Source: Jiulongibacter sp024742395
GTDB lineage: Bacteria > Bacteroidota > Bacteroidia > Cytophagales > Spirosomataceae
Assembly (NCBI GenBank): GCA_965249455.1
Contig: OZ252236.1
Location: 2,356,001-2,420,000 of the forward strand
Direction of reading: 5' to 3'
Length of the DNA stretch: 64,000 nucleotides
Of this stretch, positions 26,449-35,108 are shown piece after piece (position 1 is the stretch's first letter; each line of letters starts with the position of its first letter). Under the pieces are notes generated by a model that was given only the letters and a program-made list of their open reading frames with translations, was not told the origin of the DNA and did not search any database. The translations under genes were made by a program, and so were the position numbers.

Positions 26449-27222
26449 CTAAGCGTTTAAAATTTCTCGATTAATTTCTTTGGCAATTGAATCTAAGCCG
26501 GGATAAACATTGTTTTCTGTTATCCCCATCGTTATTAATTGTTCCTTTATTTCTGCAATATTGGCATCTGGTATTGTCAATTTCACAAGAAAATTATCGA
26601 CACCATCTAAGTCTTCCAATTTAAATTTTTCCTTAAACGGAAATAAAGTAAAAACCCCTTTTTGAGCCACAATCCGAACATTGTTTAATGGTCCATAAAC
26701 AGAGATTGGAAAATCAACGGGAATTGTCTCGTCTTCATAAACCGCTATTTTTTTAACGGTTTTGTCTGTAATGCTAGGGATTGGTTCATCTGGTTTCAGG
26801 CCTTTAACATAATCTCTATTTAATTTGATTGGGTCTAAGCACCACATAGCTGCATCTTTACCATTGTGCTTTTCTTCTCTATATATAACAGAAAATGCTA
26901 AACTAATGAGTGCGGACTCTGACCAATCAAGCAGTCTTGTGGGAACTCCATAGTGTTGCATAATAAATAACCATTCCCAATATGACTTTGATGATTTATC
27001 CTCAATGAAAGGTTGTGCTCTAGTCACAAAACGATTAAGTAATTGTTTTTCTATAACAGGTTCGTCTGCTCGTCTGTAGATAGATGGTTCTAAACCATAG
27101 GATTCATCAGCAATGCCTCTAAACCATATTTTTTCGAACCCCTTGTCGGTCTTCAATTTTTGAATTTCGTCCAAAAACTGTTGAAGAGAAGTGATTTCTA
27201 TAATATCTATATCTGAATTCAT
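26449..27222 (-). CDS. FRG-domain protein (cassette gene, paired with DUF262 protein)
   Basis: 257 residues with a full FRG domain: IWFRGIADESYGLEPSIYRR (32-51) carries the F-R-G triplet, and MQHYGVPTRLLDWSESALISLAFSV (88-112) the second signature. FRG proteins are thought to be DNA/phosphate-related and occur in defence neighbourhoods; the activity is not established. It is upstream in a two-gene operon with the DUF262 protein, 25 bases from the left box of attC-like site E, so the pair makes one two-gene cassette. Confidence 0.85.
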   Translation of the reverse strand: MNSDIDIIEITSLQQFLDEIQKLKTDKGFEKIWFRGIADESYGLEPSIYRRADEPVIEKQLLNRFVTRAQPFIEDKSSKSYWEWLFIMQHYGVPTRLLDWSESALISLAFSVIYREEKHNGKDAAMWCLDPIKLNRDYVKGLKPDEPIPSITDKTVKKIAVYEDETIPVDFPISVYGPLNNVRIVAQKGVFTLFPFKEKFKLEDLDGVDNFLVKLTIPDANIAEIKEQLITMGITENNVYPGLDSIAKEINREILNA

Positions 27223-27246
27223 TTATGTTCAGTTTTTTAGTATTGT

Positions 27247-27373
27247 GCCTAACGGTCTCGTGTATGAGCAGTAGCGGATTTATACGCACTAAATTTTCAG
27301 TAAGCAAAATACTTAATTAAACACAAAAACAGTTCAAGTTTGCACTTAAACCGCTATTGCTTATACACAATGT
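27247..27373 (-). repeat. attC-like site E, main part (interrupted by group II intron copy 2)
   Basis: Left box gcctaac (exact RYYYAAC, 27247-27253), spacer ggtctc, stem gtgtatgagcagtagcgg (27260-27277); right stem ccgctattgcttatacac (27351-27368), spacer aat, box gt|tgtgg, split by the intron after gt and resumed at 29243. The stem is 18 bp with two wobble pairs. This is the clearest site of the array. Confidence 0.8.
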
Positions 27374-29242
27374 GTGTGCCTCGAATGGCAAACATCTCCC
27401 TAAAATAGCTGATTAGTGGGGATAGTAATAATTCTGATAAATAATTAATTAGCTAATGGAGTGGAAGTCTCCTATACGCCTGGATTAATGCCGGGAAGTA
27501 TTAGTAAGTCGCAAGCTGGTTTACCGCGAGGTATGCAGTGAAGTAAGCGATCCTACAAAGGTCGGTACCGACGAACAGGAACCGGATAAGAGGCATCGAA
27601 AGTTTGGGTTAGGTGGCACACCATACTAACGCCCACATGAAAAGACTTCTGATGTAGATTCGGCGGAGATTGACTGAAAGCTAATTGCCTTACCGAGGGA
27701 GGTCTCCGCCTGCACGAGCTGCAGATGGAGAAGTCAGCCGACGACATAGTAGCTTCACAGGATGGTGGAGTGAAGGTCCGAACGTTAACAGAATTCAAAT
27801 GTTACTAGGAGTTTGTTCAGGTTAAGGAATGATAACCGTCTGAGCAGATAGCCTATCGATAAATGAGTTCGCCAAAAGTTTTATGATAGAATTATTGTTA
27901 GACAAAAGGAATCTGAATCAGGCTTATGAGCGAGTAAAAGCGAATAAGGGAGCTGGTGGTGTGGATGGTATGCAAGTATGCGACCTGAAAGCCCACCTGC
28001 AAACTCACAGCAAAATACTCATAAGTCAGATACGAGCTGGAAGTTACCAACCCAGCCCCATTAAAGGCGTAGAAATACCCAAGAGCCATGGCAAGACGAG
28101 ACTACTCGGCGTACCCACGGCTACAGACAGGGTGTTTCAGCAGGCACTATATCAAGTTCTAGAGCCAATATTTGAGCCAGACTTCCAGCCGCACAGCTAC
28201 GGATCCCGCCCCAACCGCAACGCCCATCAGGCGGTGCAACAAGCCCAGAGTTATATCAATGAAGGATATCAGTTCATAGTGGACATAGATTTGAAGAGTT
28301 TCTTTGACGAAGTCGACCATGTGATACTACTGGAGTTGGTATATCAAAAGGTAAAATGCCCGCTGACGATGAAGCTATTGCGAAAGTTTTTACGAGCCCC
28401 GATACAAATCAACGGCAAGTTACAAAAGCGAAGAAAAGGCGTGCCGCAAGGCTCGCCACTAAGCCCTTTACTATCCAATATCCTGCTCAATGAGCTGGAC
28501 AAGGAATTAGAAAAAAGAGGACTTCGTTACGTACGCTATGCTGATGACTTCAGTATCTACCTAAAGAGTAAGAAAGCAGCCCGCAGGGTAGGGAACGGCA
28601 TCTTTAAGTATCTTAGAGATAAGCTACACCTACCTATCAACAGCGAGAAAAGTGGGATACACAAACCGCTCCAGTTCGAGATACTTGGCTATGCCTTTGT
28701 ATCTAGCTACGAGAAAGGGGCGAAAGGGAAGTACCAGTTGGTAGTCAGTAAGAAGAAGTGGGATAGCCTGAAACAACGGCTAAAATCACTAACCCGAAAG
28801 ACCAACCCAATGAGCTTCGATGAGCGTATCCAACGGCTCAACTGGTTGATACGAGGCTGGGTCAATTACTTCAAACTTGCATCCATTCAAGGCAAGCTGA
28901 AAAAGCTAGACGAATGGCTTAGAAACAGGTTACGGTATTGTATATGGCATCACTGGAAGAAACCTGAGAAGAAAAGGCGAAGCCTCATTCGATTGGGAGT
29001 AAACCAAAGGCTTGCCTATGCATGGAGCAGGAGTAGAATGGGTGGCTGGCGAATCGCCCAAAGCCCTATACTTGGCTCAACGCTCACCGTAGCACGTTTA
29101 AAACAAAGGGGTTACATAGCAATGATGGAATACTATCAAGAACGAAGGTTATGTTAACGAACCGCCCAGTACGAGACCCGTTTGCTGGGTGGTGTGAGAG
29201 GCGTACTCCATCAGTTACAACTGGTGGAGCCGTCTACTCGAT
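27374..29242 (+). mobile_element. Group II intron, copy 2 (full length, attC-type insertion)
   Basis: 1869 bases, the same length as copy 1 and differing at only about six positions by eye (for example acggcg/accgcg, gagcagcag/gagctgcag, caagtgct/caagttct, ggattcc/ggatccc, atacgc/atacac). The insertion point, GT|TGTGG in attC-like site E, and orientation antisense to the cassette genes are the same as in copy 1. The flanking DNA is different, so it is a separate insertion and not a segmental duplication. Confidence 0.88.
27883..29157 (+). CDS. ltrA: Group II intron reverse transcriptase/maturase (copy 2, F108S)
   Basis: 424 residues, the same domain order as copy 1. Two substitutions are visible: Phe108 to Ser in the highly conserved RT2 motif (HSYGSRPNRN, normally SYGFRP; codon TCC at 28204) and Arg260 to His. 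YADD and the X domain are intact. The loss of the RT2 Phe probably weakens the enzyme, but the neighbouring copy could act in trans because the RNAs are almost identical. Confidence 0.9.
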   Translation: MIELLLDKRNLNQAYERVKANKGAGGVDGMQVCDLKAHLQTHSKILISQIRAGSYQPSPIKGVEIPKSHGKTRLLGVPTATDRVFQQALYQVLEPIFEPDFQPHSYGSRPNRNAHQAVQQAQSYINEGYQFIVDIDLKSFFDEVDHVILLELVYQKVKCPLTMKLLRKFLRAPIQINGKLQKRRKGVPQGSPLSPLLSNILLNELDKELEKRGLRYVRYADDFSIYLKSKKAARRVGNGIFKYLRDKLHLPINSEKSGIHKPLQFEILGYAFVSSYEKGAKGKYQLVVSKKKWDSLKQRLKSLTRKTNPMSFDERIQRLNWLIRGWVNYFKLASIQGKLKKLDEWLRNRLRYCIWHHWKKPEKKRRSLIRLGVNQRLAYAWSRSRMGGWRIAQSPILGSTLTVARLKQRGYIAMMEYYQERRLC

Positions 29243-29250
29243 TGTGGTGC
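29243..29250 (-). repeat. attC-like site E, right box remainder
   Basis: tgtggtgc, directly behind the intron end, completes the gt left at 27372-27373 to GTTGTGG and closes the inverted repeat of site E. Confidence 0.5.
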
Positions 29251-29269
29251 GTTTTTTTGTTTAATGTGT

Positions 29270-29277
29270 TATATTTG
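29270..29277 (+). promoter_or_regulatory. Possible Bacteroidota -7 element for the ATPase gene
   Basis: tatatttg fits the TAnnTTTG -7 consensus of the phylum, 32 bases before the ATG at 29309. No convincing -33 element at the right distance was found, so this is only suggestive. Confidence 0.3.
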
Positions 29278-29308
29278 TAAAATATTTACAATTTTAAACT
29301 GTAAAACT

Positions 29309-30565
29309 ATGATTCAAGAGTTTTCATTGTCTAATTATTTGTCATTTAAAGAAAAACAAACTATTGATTTCTTGGCATCGTCTGACAAAACACATTTAGA
29401 GGAACTTACATATGAGCCTAAAGAAGGTGTTAGAATATTAAAATTATTGATGATTTATGGAGCAAACGCATCTGGAAAATCAAATCTTTTGCATGCTATT
29501 GAAACTCTTTGGATGATGTTGATTTCACCTCAAGAAAAAGAAAATAGTAAAATAAGCTTTTATAAACCGTTTAAATTGCTAACAGATAAACCTACTGAAT
29601 TCAACATTGTTTTTTGGGTTGGAGAGAGGAAGTTTAATTATAAAATAGAATTTAATGAAGATGAAATTTTATATGAAAAAATGGATTATCTATCTGATGC
29701 TGGAGTTATGTCTGATTTGTATGAAAGGGCAAGAGGTAAGGACATAAAGTTTGGAAGTACTATTGATATTAAAGCAAAAGTTAAAAATGATTTCAATAAA
29801 GAAACACTAAAAAATCACACCGTTCTTTCTACATTAAATAAAAAAAACATCAATGCACCAAAGATTCTAATTGAATTATATGAATGGATTAAGAACAGTG
29901 TTTTAGAGTTAGGAGTTCATAACAATGCAGTTGAAATAGCTGAATATGCTAGTAAGAATGAAAAAGCGAAAAATTTCCTATTAGATTTATTATGCAGAGC
30001 TGATTTTAATATCGTTGATTTTAATATTGTTGAAACAAAAATAAATGATGACTTATTAGAGGAAATTTTGAAAGATGATTCTTTACCTAAATCTATAAAA
30101 GAGAAGTTGCTAAAGCCTCAAAAACAATTATTGTTTACACATAAAAATGATGAGGAAGAATTTCAAATTGATTTTAGAATGCAATCTTCTGGAACTAGAG
30201 TTTATTTTCGTTTAGCTAGATTGTTAATAGAGTTAGGAAACAGAGGTACAATTGTATTTGAAGATGAATTAGAGGATAGTTTACATTATGACTTGTTATT
30301 ACATTTTCTTGAAACTTTTTTAAGGTATGAAACAAATAGTCAATTAATTTTCACGACTCATAACCAAATGCTACTTGATGAGGATTGGATGTTGCGAAGA
30401 GATATGATTTGTTTTGTAGAAAAATCTAGAAATAAATCTAATTCAGAAATTTATAAAGCTTCGGGATTAGGATTACATAAAAACCTTTCATTACTCAATG
30501 CATATAAGATAGGTAAATTGGGAGCTAAACCAAATTTGGGGTCTACCTTTTTAAATCAAATGTAA
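29309..30565 (+). CDS. AAA15-type ATPase of a RloB-associated (AbiL-like) defence pair
   Basis: 418 residues from the ATG at 29309 (the longer reading adds a cysteine-rich non-family stretch). IQEFSLSNYLSFKEKQTIDF is the start of SMC/RecF-like ATPases, Walker A is GANASGKS (51-58), Walker B IVFEDELEDSLH (about 310) and the switch FTTHN follows. Its stop and the start of the RloB gene are 1 base apart. ATPase plus RloB pairs are known in abortive-infection systems (AbiL). Very AT-rich compared with the flanks, a sign of foreign origin. Confidence 0.85.
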   Translation: MIQEFSLSNYLSFKEKQTIDFLASSDKTHLEELTYEPKEGVRILKLLMIYGANASGKSNLLHAIETLWMMLISPQEKENSKISFYKPFKLLTDKPTEFNIVFWVGERKFNYKIEFNEDEILYEKMDYLSDAGVMSDLYERARGKDIKFGSTIDIKAKVKNDFNKETLKNHTVLSTLNKKNINAPKILIELYEWIKNSVLELGVHNNAVEIAEYASKNEKAKNFLLDLLCRADFNIVDFNIVETKINDDLLEEILKDDSLPKSIKEKLLKPQKQLLFTHKNDEEEFQIDFRMQSSGTRVYFRLARLLIELGNRGTIVFEDELEDSLHYDLLLHFLETFLRYETNSQLIFTTHNQMLLDEDWMLRRDMICFVEKSRNKSNSEIYKASGLGLHKNLSLLNAYKIGKLGAKPNLGSTFLNQM

Positions 30566-30566
30566 T

Positions 30567-31196
30567 ATGAGGAAATCTATAGCTGTAATTGGTGAAGGGA
30601 TTACTGAAAAATATTACATAGAATCTCTTAAAGGAATTTCTCCATTTACTATAATGCCACGAGAATTAGGAATAAAAGCTTCTAGTTTAAAAAGTTTGTC
30701 TAAAAACATTCAATTATCAATAGATAAAGGATTTGATGAGATTTTTTGTTTAATAGATATGGATGGTAAAACGAGTGGTAAATCCCAAAACGATTATTTA
30801 TTATTAAAAAGAAAATTCCATAATAAAGTTTTTTCTAGAAAATCTAAAGGTTTAGAATCTAAGGTCTTCTTTATTGAAACAGAAAGGTGTACAGAACTAT
30901 GGTTTTTGTATTATTTCTCTAATGGAGCTATAACTAAGAAGTTTAATAGCTATAAAGAATTGGAAAAGGAATTAAAAAAATATAGACCAAACTATGAGAA
31001 AACAGAAAAATACTTTAAATCATTAGGAAATGTTCATAATGATTTTGAAAACAAAAAACCTAATGGGTCAATAATTAAGGCATATAAGAATTCAAAATTA
31101 TCTTTATCTAGTAAAACAAATGATAATAGAGAATATTCTTATAGTGAAATGCATTTATTAATAGAAGGCTTAGGGATATATTCAGAAGACGAATAA
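30567..31196 (+). CDS. rloB: RloB-like protein, partner of the upstream ATPase
   Basis: 209 residues. IAVIGEGITEKYYIESLKG (EGxTE-x-x-Y at 10-17) and IFCLIDMDGKTSG (acidic D-x-D) form the Toprim-like acidic centre typical of RloB, and ETERCTELWFLYYF is the family's E-x-W-x-L motif. It is the presumed nuclease-like effector of the pair. It begins 1 base behind the ATPase stop. Plus strand, opposite to the cassette genes on its left and to the recombinase on its right. Confidence 0.82.
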   Translation: MRKSIAVIGEGITEKYYIESLKGISPFTIMPRELGIKASSLKSLSKNIQLSIDKGFDEIFCLIDMDGKTSGKSQNDYLLLKRKFHNKVFSRKSKGLESKVFFIETERCTELWFLYYFSNGAITKKFNSYKELEKELKKYRPNYEKTEKYFKSLGNVHNDFENKKPNGSIIKAYKNSKLSLSSKTNDNREYSYSEMHLLIEGLGIYSEDE

Positions 31197-31220
31197 TTTT
31201 CAAAATGCACTACAACAGCA

Positions 31221-31247
31221 ATATATCAGGACATATGTCTGATATAT
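31221..31247. repeat. 27-bp near-perfect palindrome next to the recombinase gene
   Basis: atatatca-g-gacatatgtc-tgatatat: the arms are perfect inverted repeats with one extra g. It lies 15 bases behind the recombinase stop, between two converging genes. Length and form (two arms around a 6-base centre) fit a tyrosine-recombinase core site; a bidirectional terminator is the other possibility. Confidence 0.5.
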
Positions 31248-31261
31248 CGCAAATATTTTAT

Positions 31262-32349
31262 CTAATCTAAGAGGTTTTTAATTACCGCAAAAGTGTTCAC
31301 TGCTACATGTGTATATATTTCTGTTGTTTTAGAACTATGATGACCCATTAAAACTTGAATCTGTCTTAAATCTACTCCTTTTTCTAATAAGTGTGTCCCG
31401 AAACTATGCCTTAACATATGCGGTGTAACTCGTTTCTTTATTCCTGCTTTTTTAGCCGCATTTTTCAAGATATTTTCGATACTTTTAGCACTGTACTGGC
31501 TCTCATTTGGGCCTTCAAAAAGATAAGTCTTAGGTTTCCATTCTTTAAAATACGTTCTTAGGTCGCATAATACATTGGTAGATAGGAGTGTTATTCTGTC
31601 CTTGTTTCCTTTTCCTTTATTCACACGAATAACCATCCTTTTGCTATCTATATCGTTGATTTTAAGGTTTATAAGCTCTCCCCTTCTTAGGCCTGCTGAA
31701 TATAAAAGGCTTAGGATACACTTATGCTTAATATTATTGGTATGTTTTATAATATTGACTATTTCCTCTTTAGAAAGTACTTCTGGTAACCTCTGGTCTT
31801 TCCGAGGCCTATCTATTTTGTAAAATCTATTGGGCATTCCCATTACCACTTCGTAATAGAACTTTATAGCATTTATGGCAGTGTTCAGGCTACTTTTTGA
31901 GAGGTCAATACCTGAAGGTAATTTTGGATGTCTTCTTCATCCAATGAATTCACGTCCCGGCCATTGAAATGATTCATGAATTTTTCAAAATTTGTAATAT
32001 AGCTTCTGGCCGTATTTTTACTGTAATGGTTTACTTCTAGTTTTTGTATGTATGAATCAGGGCAGATAGATTTTTTTACCGAGGGTGCAATCACCTGCGT
32101 ATCATATTGTTTAACTCGGCTGTTACCATAAAATGTACTTCCATTAATCCAGGCCACGCCCTTGAAGGTTTGGTATACTAGCTTAAGATTACTCTTATTG
32201 TTAGGTAAAAAAACCATACTGTATTCTGAGCTCCATTTGACTTCAGGCATTTGTTTAACCAGAGCCTGAATCACTTTATCGGGGTAAAATTGAAGTCCTA
32301 TCTTTTTTTCGCCATTTATCAATAGGTGCTTAAGTGTAATGTATTTCAT
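31262..32349 (-). pseudogene. Xer-like tyrosine recombinase (integrase), split by a one-base frameshift
   Basis: The N-terminal frame (32349-31885) holds a Bacteroidota-type arm domain and the SAM-like core-binding domain, ending YLQVLTSQK; the C-terminal frame continues SSLNTAINAIKFYYEVVMGMP and the catalytic domain to 31262. The shift is -1 at a run of five A (T5 at 31894-31898). Catalytic residues are present: R in GLRRGEL, H-x-x-R in HMLRHSF, H in MGHH and Y in EIYTHV. The extra alpha-helix patch of classical IntI is not evident. Either a disabled gene or programmed slippage. Confidence 0.88.
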
Positions 32350-32526
32350 AAAGTAAATCGGGATTGTGATTCAAATGAAATGAAAAAAAGGACTGCATTA
32401 AACATTTATTTTGATTTTAACAGTTGCTAACGGTTCGGAACGATAAAAATATTAGTTTGGTATATTGGCCAGTGTATAAGCTTTTTAAATAAATGCTTCG
32501 CCAAAAGAAAATGAAAAGAATAGGAT

Positions 32527-32880
32527 ATGAACGCTAAGATATGTAAAGTCTGTAAAATGGAGTTTGCCGGCAGATCTAATAAGATTTTTTGCAGTATAAA
32601 ATGCAAAAACTTCTACCATAAAAATTTACGATATGCTAGTTCAAAGGCCGCCATCAGGATTAACGAATACCTCAAAAGAAACCATGGCATTCTTCTGGAA
32701 GTTTTGGGTAAAAGCCTAATTCAGAAAAAGGTGTACAGAAACATCCTCGAAGATAAAAAGTTTAGGTTTAAGTACCATACCCATACTCATGTGAATAGCA
32801 AGGGAAAGATAATGCACTATGTGTATAATCTTGGCTGGATGGACTTCTCAGACGACGAAGTACTCATTGTTAGAAAGTAG
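32527..32880 (+). CDS. Small zinc-ribbon-like protein
   Basis: 117 residues. The N-terminus has two cysteine pairs, KICKVCKMEFAGRSNKIFCSIKCKNFYH (CxxC-x13-CxxxC), then a basic helix RYASSKAAIRINEYLKRN and a C-terminal beta-rich part. Similar small proteins occur widely in Bacteroidota; no function is known. It is divergent from the recombinase with 177 bases between, so it may form the outer boundary of the array. Confidence 0.7.
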   Translation: MNAKICKVCKMEFAGRSNKIFCSIKCKNFYHKNLRYASSKAAIRINEYLKRNHGILLEVLGKSLIQKKVYRNILEDKKFRFKYHTHTHVNSKGKIMHYVYNLGWMDFSDDEVLIVRK

Positions 32881-32941
32881 AAAGAGATTCATTCTGCAAT
32901 GAATCTCCAAAACTAACGCAATACAATATACGATAAAGATT

Positions 32942-33577
32942 TTAATATTGTAAATGATCTGGTAAAGGTAGTTTTGCCCCTTCGGCATCCGGTATAGGTT
33001 TTTGTCTGAGCGGCTTAATAGGAATAAGGCCGGTCCAGATAGGTAAGTCCATCTCTGAGGCTTCGTGCCCAGGGTCTCCCTGTCTTATTTTGGCAGAAGC
33101 TTCTTCTAATGAAAAACGAACGGCCATGGTTTTATCCACTTCGCTTTTACTCATAGGCTTCAGGTAATCCCAGCTATTGGGCACCATTTTCTCTGTTAAG
33201 GCTTTAAAAGCATCGTACTTTAGCTCACGATCCTCTATGATTTCTCCTTTCGCAAAAACCACCACTGATCGGTAATTTACCGAATGGTGAAAGGCAGTTT
33301 TAGCTATAACGAGTTCATCTGCCAGCATCACTGTAATACAGACGGGGCGACCATCGGCCAGTGTTCGCATAAAGTGTGATCCCACAGAGGCATGCAGGTA
33401 GAGGTGATTTCCTATTCTTACAAACGACTGCGGAATGCTGTAGGGCAGATTTTCCTCAGCGTAGCTGACGGTGCAGAAAAGTGCTTCGTCTAAAATAGCA
33501 TAGATCTGCTCATCTGAGTAATGTGCTCTGTCTTTAGCCTTACGGCTGGGGGTGGTTCTTTGTGTTTTTCTCTCCAT
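32942..33577 (-). CDS. Pyridoxamine 5'-phosphate oxidase-family flavoprotein
   Basis: 211 residues from the ATG at 33577; the longer ORF upstream would cross the divergent promoter. FMN-binding split-barrel: DEALFCTVSYAEENLPYSIPQSFVRIGNHLYLHASVGSHFMRTL with the Nim-like HASVGSH loop, then VNYRSVVVFAKGEII. It is divergent from a MocR regulator (82 bases between start codons), a frequent pairing; the regulator probably controls it. Substrate unknown. Confidence 0.85.
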   Translation of the reverse strand: MERKTQRTTPSRKAKDRAHYSDEQIYAILDEALFCTVSYAEENLPYSIPQSFVRIGNHLYLHASVGSHFMRTLADGRPVCITVMLADELVIAKTAFHHSVNYRSVVVFAKGEIIEDRELKYDAFKALTEKMVPNSWDYLKPMSKSEVDKTMAVRFSLEEASAKIRQGDPGHEASEMDLPIWTGLIPIKPLRQKPIPDAEGAKLPLPDHLQY

Positions 33578-33659
33578 GTTTATTGCGATTAACAAAACAA
33601 ATGTAGAGGTTTGCCGGATGCTTATAATAGTCCATAAGTTAAATAACGAGTAGTCCGGT

Positions 33660-35108
33660 ATGCTTTTAGATTTAATCACATTTGATCGCCAAAGCGATGT
33701 CCCACTTTTTGAACAGTTGTCTTTTCAGCTCATCGGCATGATTAAGGACGGAACATTAAAAGCGGGCTATCAGCTGCCGGGTAGCCGGGTCATGGCTTCT
33801 TCGTTTCAGATTCATCGTAAAACCGTGGTAGCAGCTATTGATGAATTGACTACCCAGGGCTGGCTCAGTACTGTTCCCGGTAAGGGCACCTATGTTCAGG
33901 AGAACATTGAACTTAGCACTGTACAGCCATTGGCAGATTTTAAAAGTACCGAGCATTTTGCTGAAGCTCCTACGTTAATGGCACCGCTTACCAGAGGGCT
34001 TTCACTTGCCACCCAAAGGCTACATTTAGACGATGGCCTGCCAGATCCCAGACTGGCTCCGGTGAAAGAACTGGCCAGAGCCTATAAATCGAGCCTTACG
34101 CAGGGAAACTTGTACACAAAATATGGCTATTCAGATACCAAAGGGAGTAGCAGGTTACGCCAAATTCTGGCCGAGTACCTGAATAAAACCAGAGGCATGC
34201 AAGTGGGGGTAGAGCAGATACTCATTACACGTGGTGTAACGCAGGCTTTATACCTTTGTATTCAAGGTTTTCTTAGCTCCGGAGATCAGGTAGCGGTAGG
34301 GGAGCTTAATTGGGAGTCTGCTAACGCAAATTTTATTTATCATGGTGCAAAGCCGGTCAAAATCAAGGTAGATGCAGAAGGCTTGGATACCGATCATCTG
34401 GAAGAAGTGCTGCAAAGTAGCCAGATCAAAATGCTCTACCTGACGCCACATCATCAGTATCCTACTACGGTGATAATGCCGGCACACCGCCGCTTGAAGG
34501 TGATTCAGCTGGCCAGACAATACGGTGTCTATGTTTTTGAAGATGATTACGATTACGATTTTCACTTTGCCAACAGGCCCATTATGCCGCTGGCTTCTGC
34601 CGAGCATGGCGATTTCGTGTTGTACACAGGTTCTTTTACCAAAGCCATTTCACCTGTTTTTAGGGTAGGCTATCTGGTAGCTTCTGAAGCTCAGATAGAT
34701 TACCTATCACGTATCAGACGAATGGTAGACAGGCAAGGCGATACGCTGCTGGAGCTCGCTATTGCAGAATTGCTTGAACTGGGCATTTTACAACGCTTTC
34801 TTCGTAAAAACAGAAGGATTTATCAGCAGCGAAGAGACTTCTTTTGTGAACTTTTAACAGATCAATTAGGCAATTACCTAAATTTCGAATTGCCTGCAGG
34901 GGGGATGTCTGTCTGGACCCACTTTGAGCCATCTGTTAACCTCTCCCTTTTGGCCCGGAGGGCTGCCAAACAAGATTTGTATATTCAGCCGCCCTCACAT
35001 TCAGATGAGGAAGGCAATTTACTTAATGCCATACGTCTGGGCTATGCTTCTTCAACTTTTGAAGAGCTGGAGCAGAGCGTGGGTATTTTAAACGCATTAT
35101 TAAAGTAG
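33660..35108 (+). CDS. MocR/PdxR-type regulator (GntR HTH fused to class I aminotransferase)
   Basis: 482 residues. N-terminal winged HTH (VPLFEQLSFQLIGMIKDGTLKAGYQLPGSRVMASSFQIHRKTVVAAIDEL) and a fold-type I aminotransferase domain from about residue 115, with YLTPHHQYPTTVIM, EDDYDYDF and SFTKAISPVFRVGYLVAS, where the Lys binds PLP. MocR proteins of this type regulate vitamin B6 or amino acid genes with PLP as signal. It diverges from the PNPOx-like gene. The last 9 bases overlap the converging gene. Confidence 0.9.
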   Translation: MLLDLITFDRQSDVPLFEQLSFQLIGMIKDGTLKAGYQLPGSRVMASSFQIHRKTVVAAIDELTTQGWLSTVPGKGTYVQENIELSTVQPLADFKSTEHFAEAPTLMAPLTRGLSLATQRLHLDDGLPDPRLAPVKELARAYKSSLTQGNLYTKYGYSDTKGSSRLRQILAEYLNKTRGMQVGVEQILITRGVTQALYLCIQGFLSSGDQVAVGELNWESANANFIYHGAKPVKIKVDAEGLDTDHLEEVLQSSQIKMLYLTPHHQYPTTVIMPAHRRLKVIQLARQYGVYVFEDDYDYDFHFANRPIMPLASAEHGDFVLYTGSFTKAISPVFRVGYLVASEAQIDYLSRIRRMVDRQGDTLLELAIAELLELGILQRFLRKNRRIYQQRRDFFCELLTDQLGNYLNFELPAGGMSVWTHFEPSVNLSLLARRAAKQDLYIQPPSHSDEEGNLLNAIRLGYASSTFEELEQSVGILNALLK

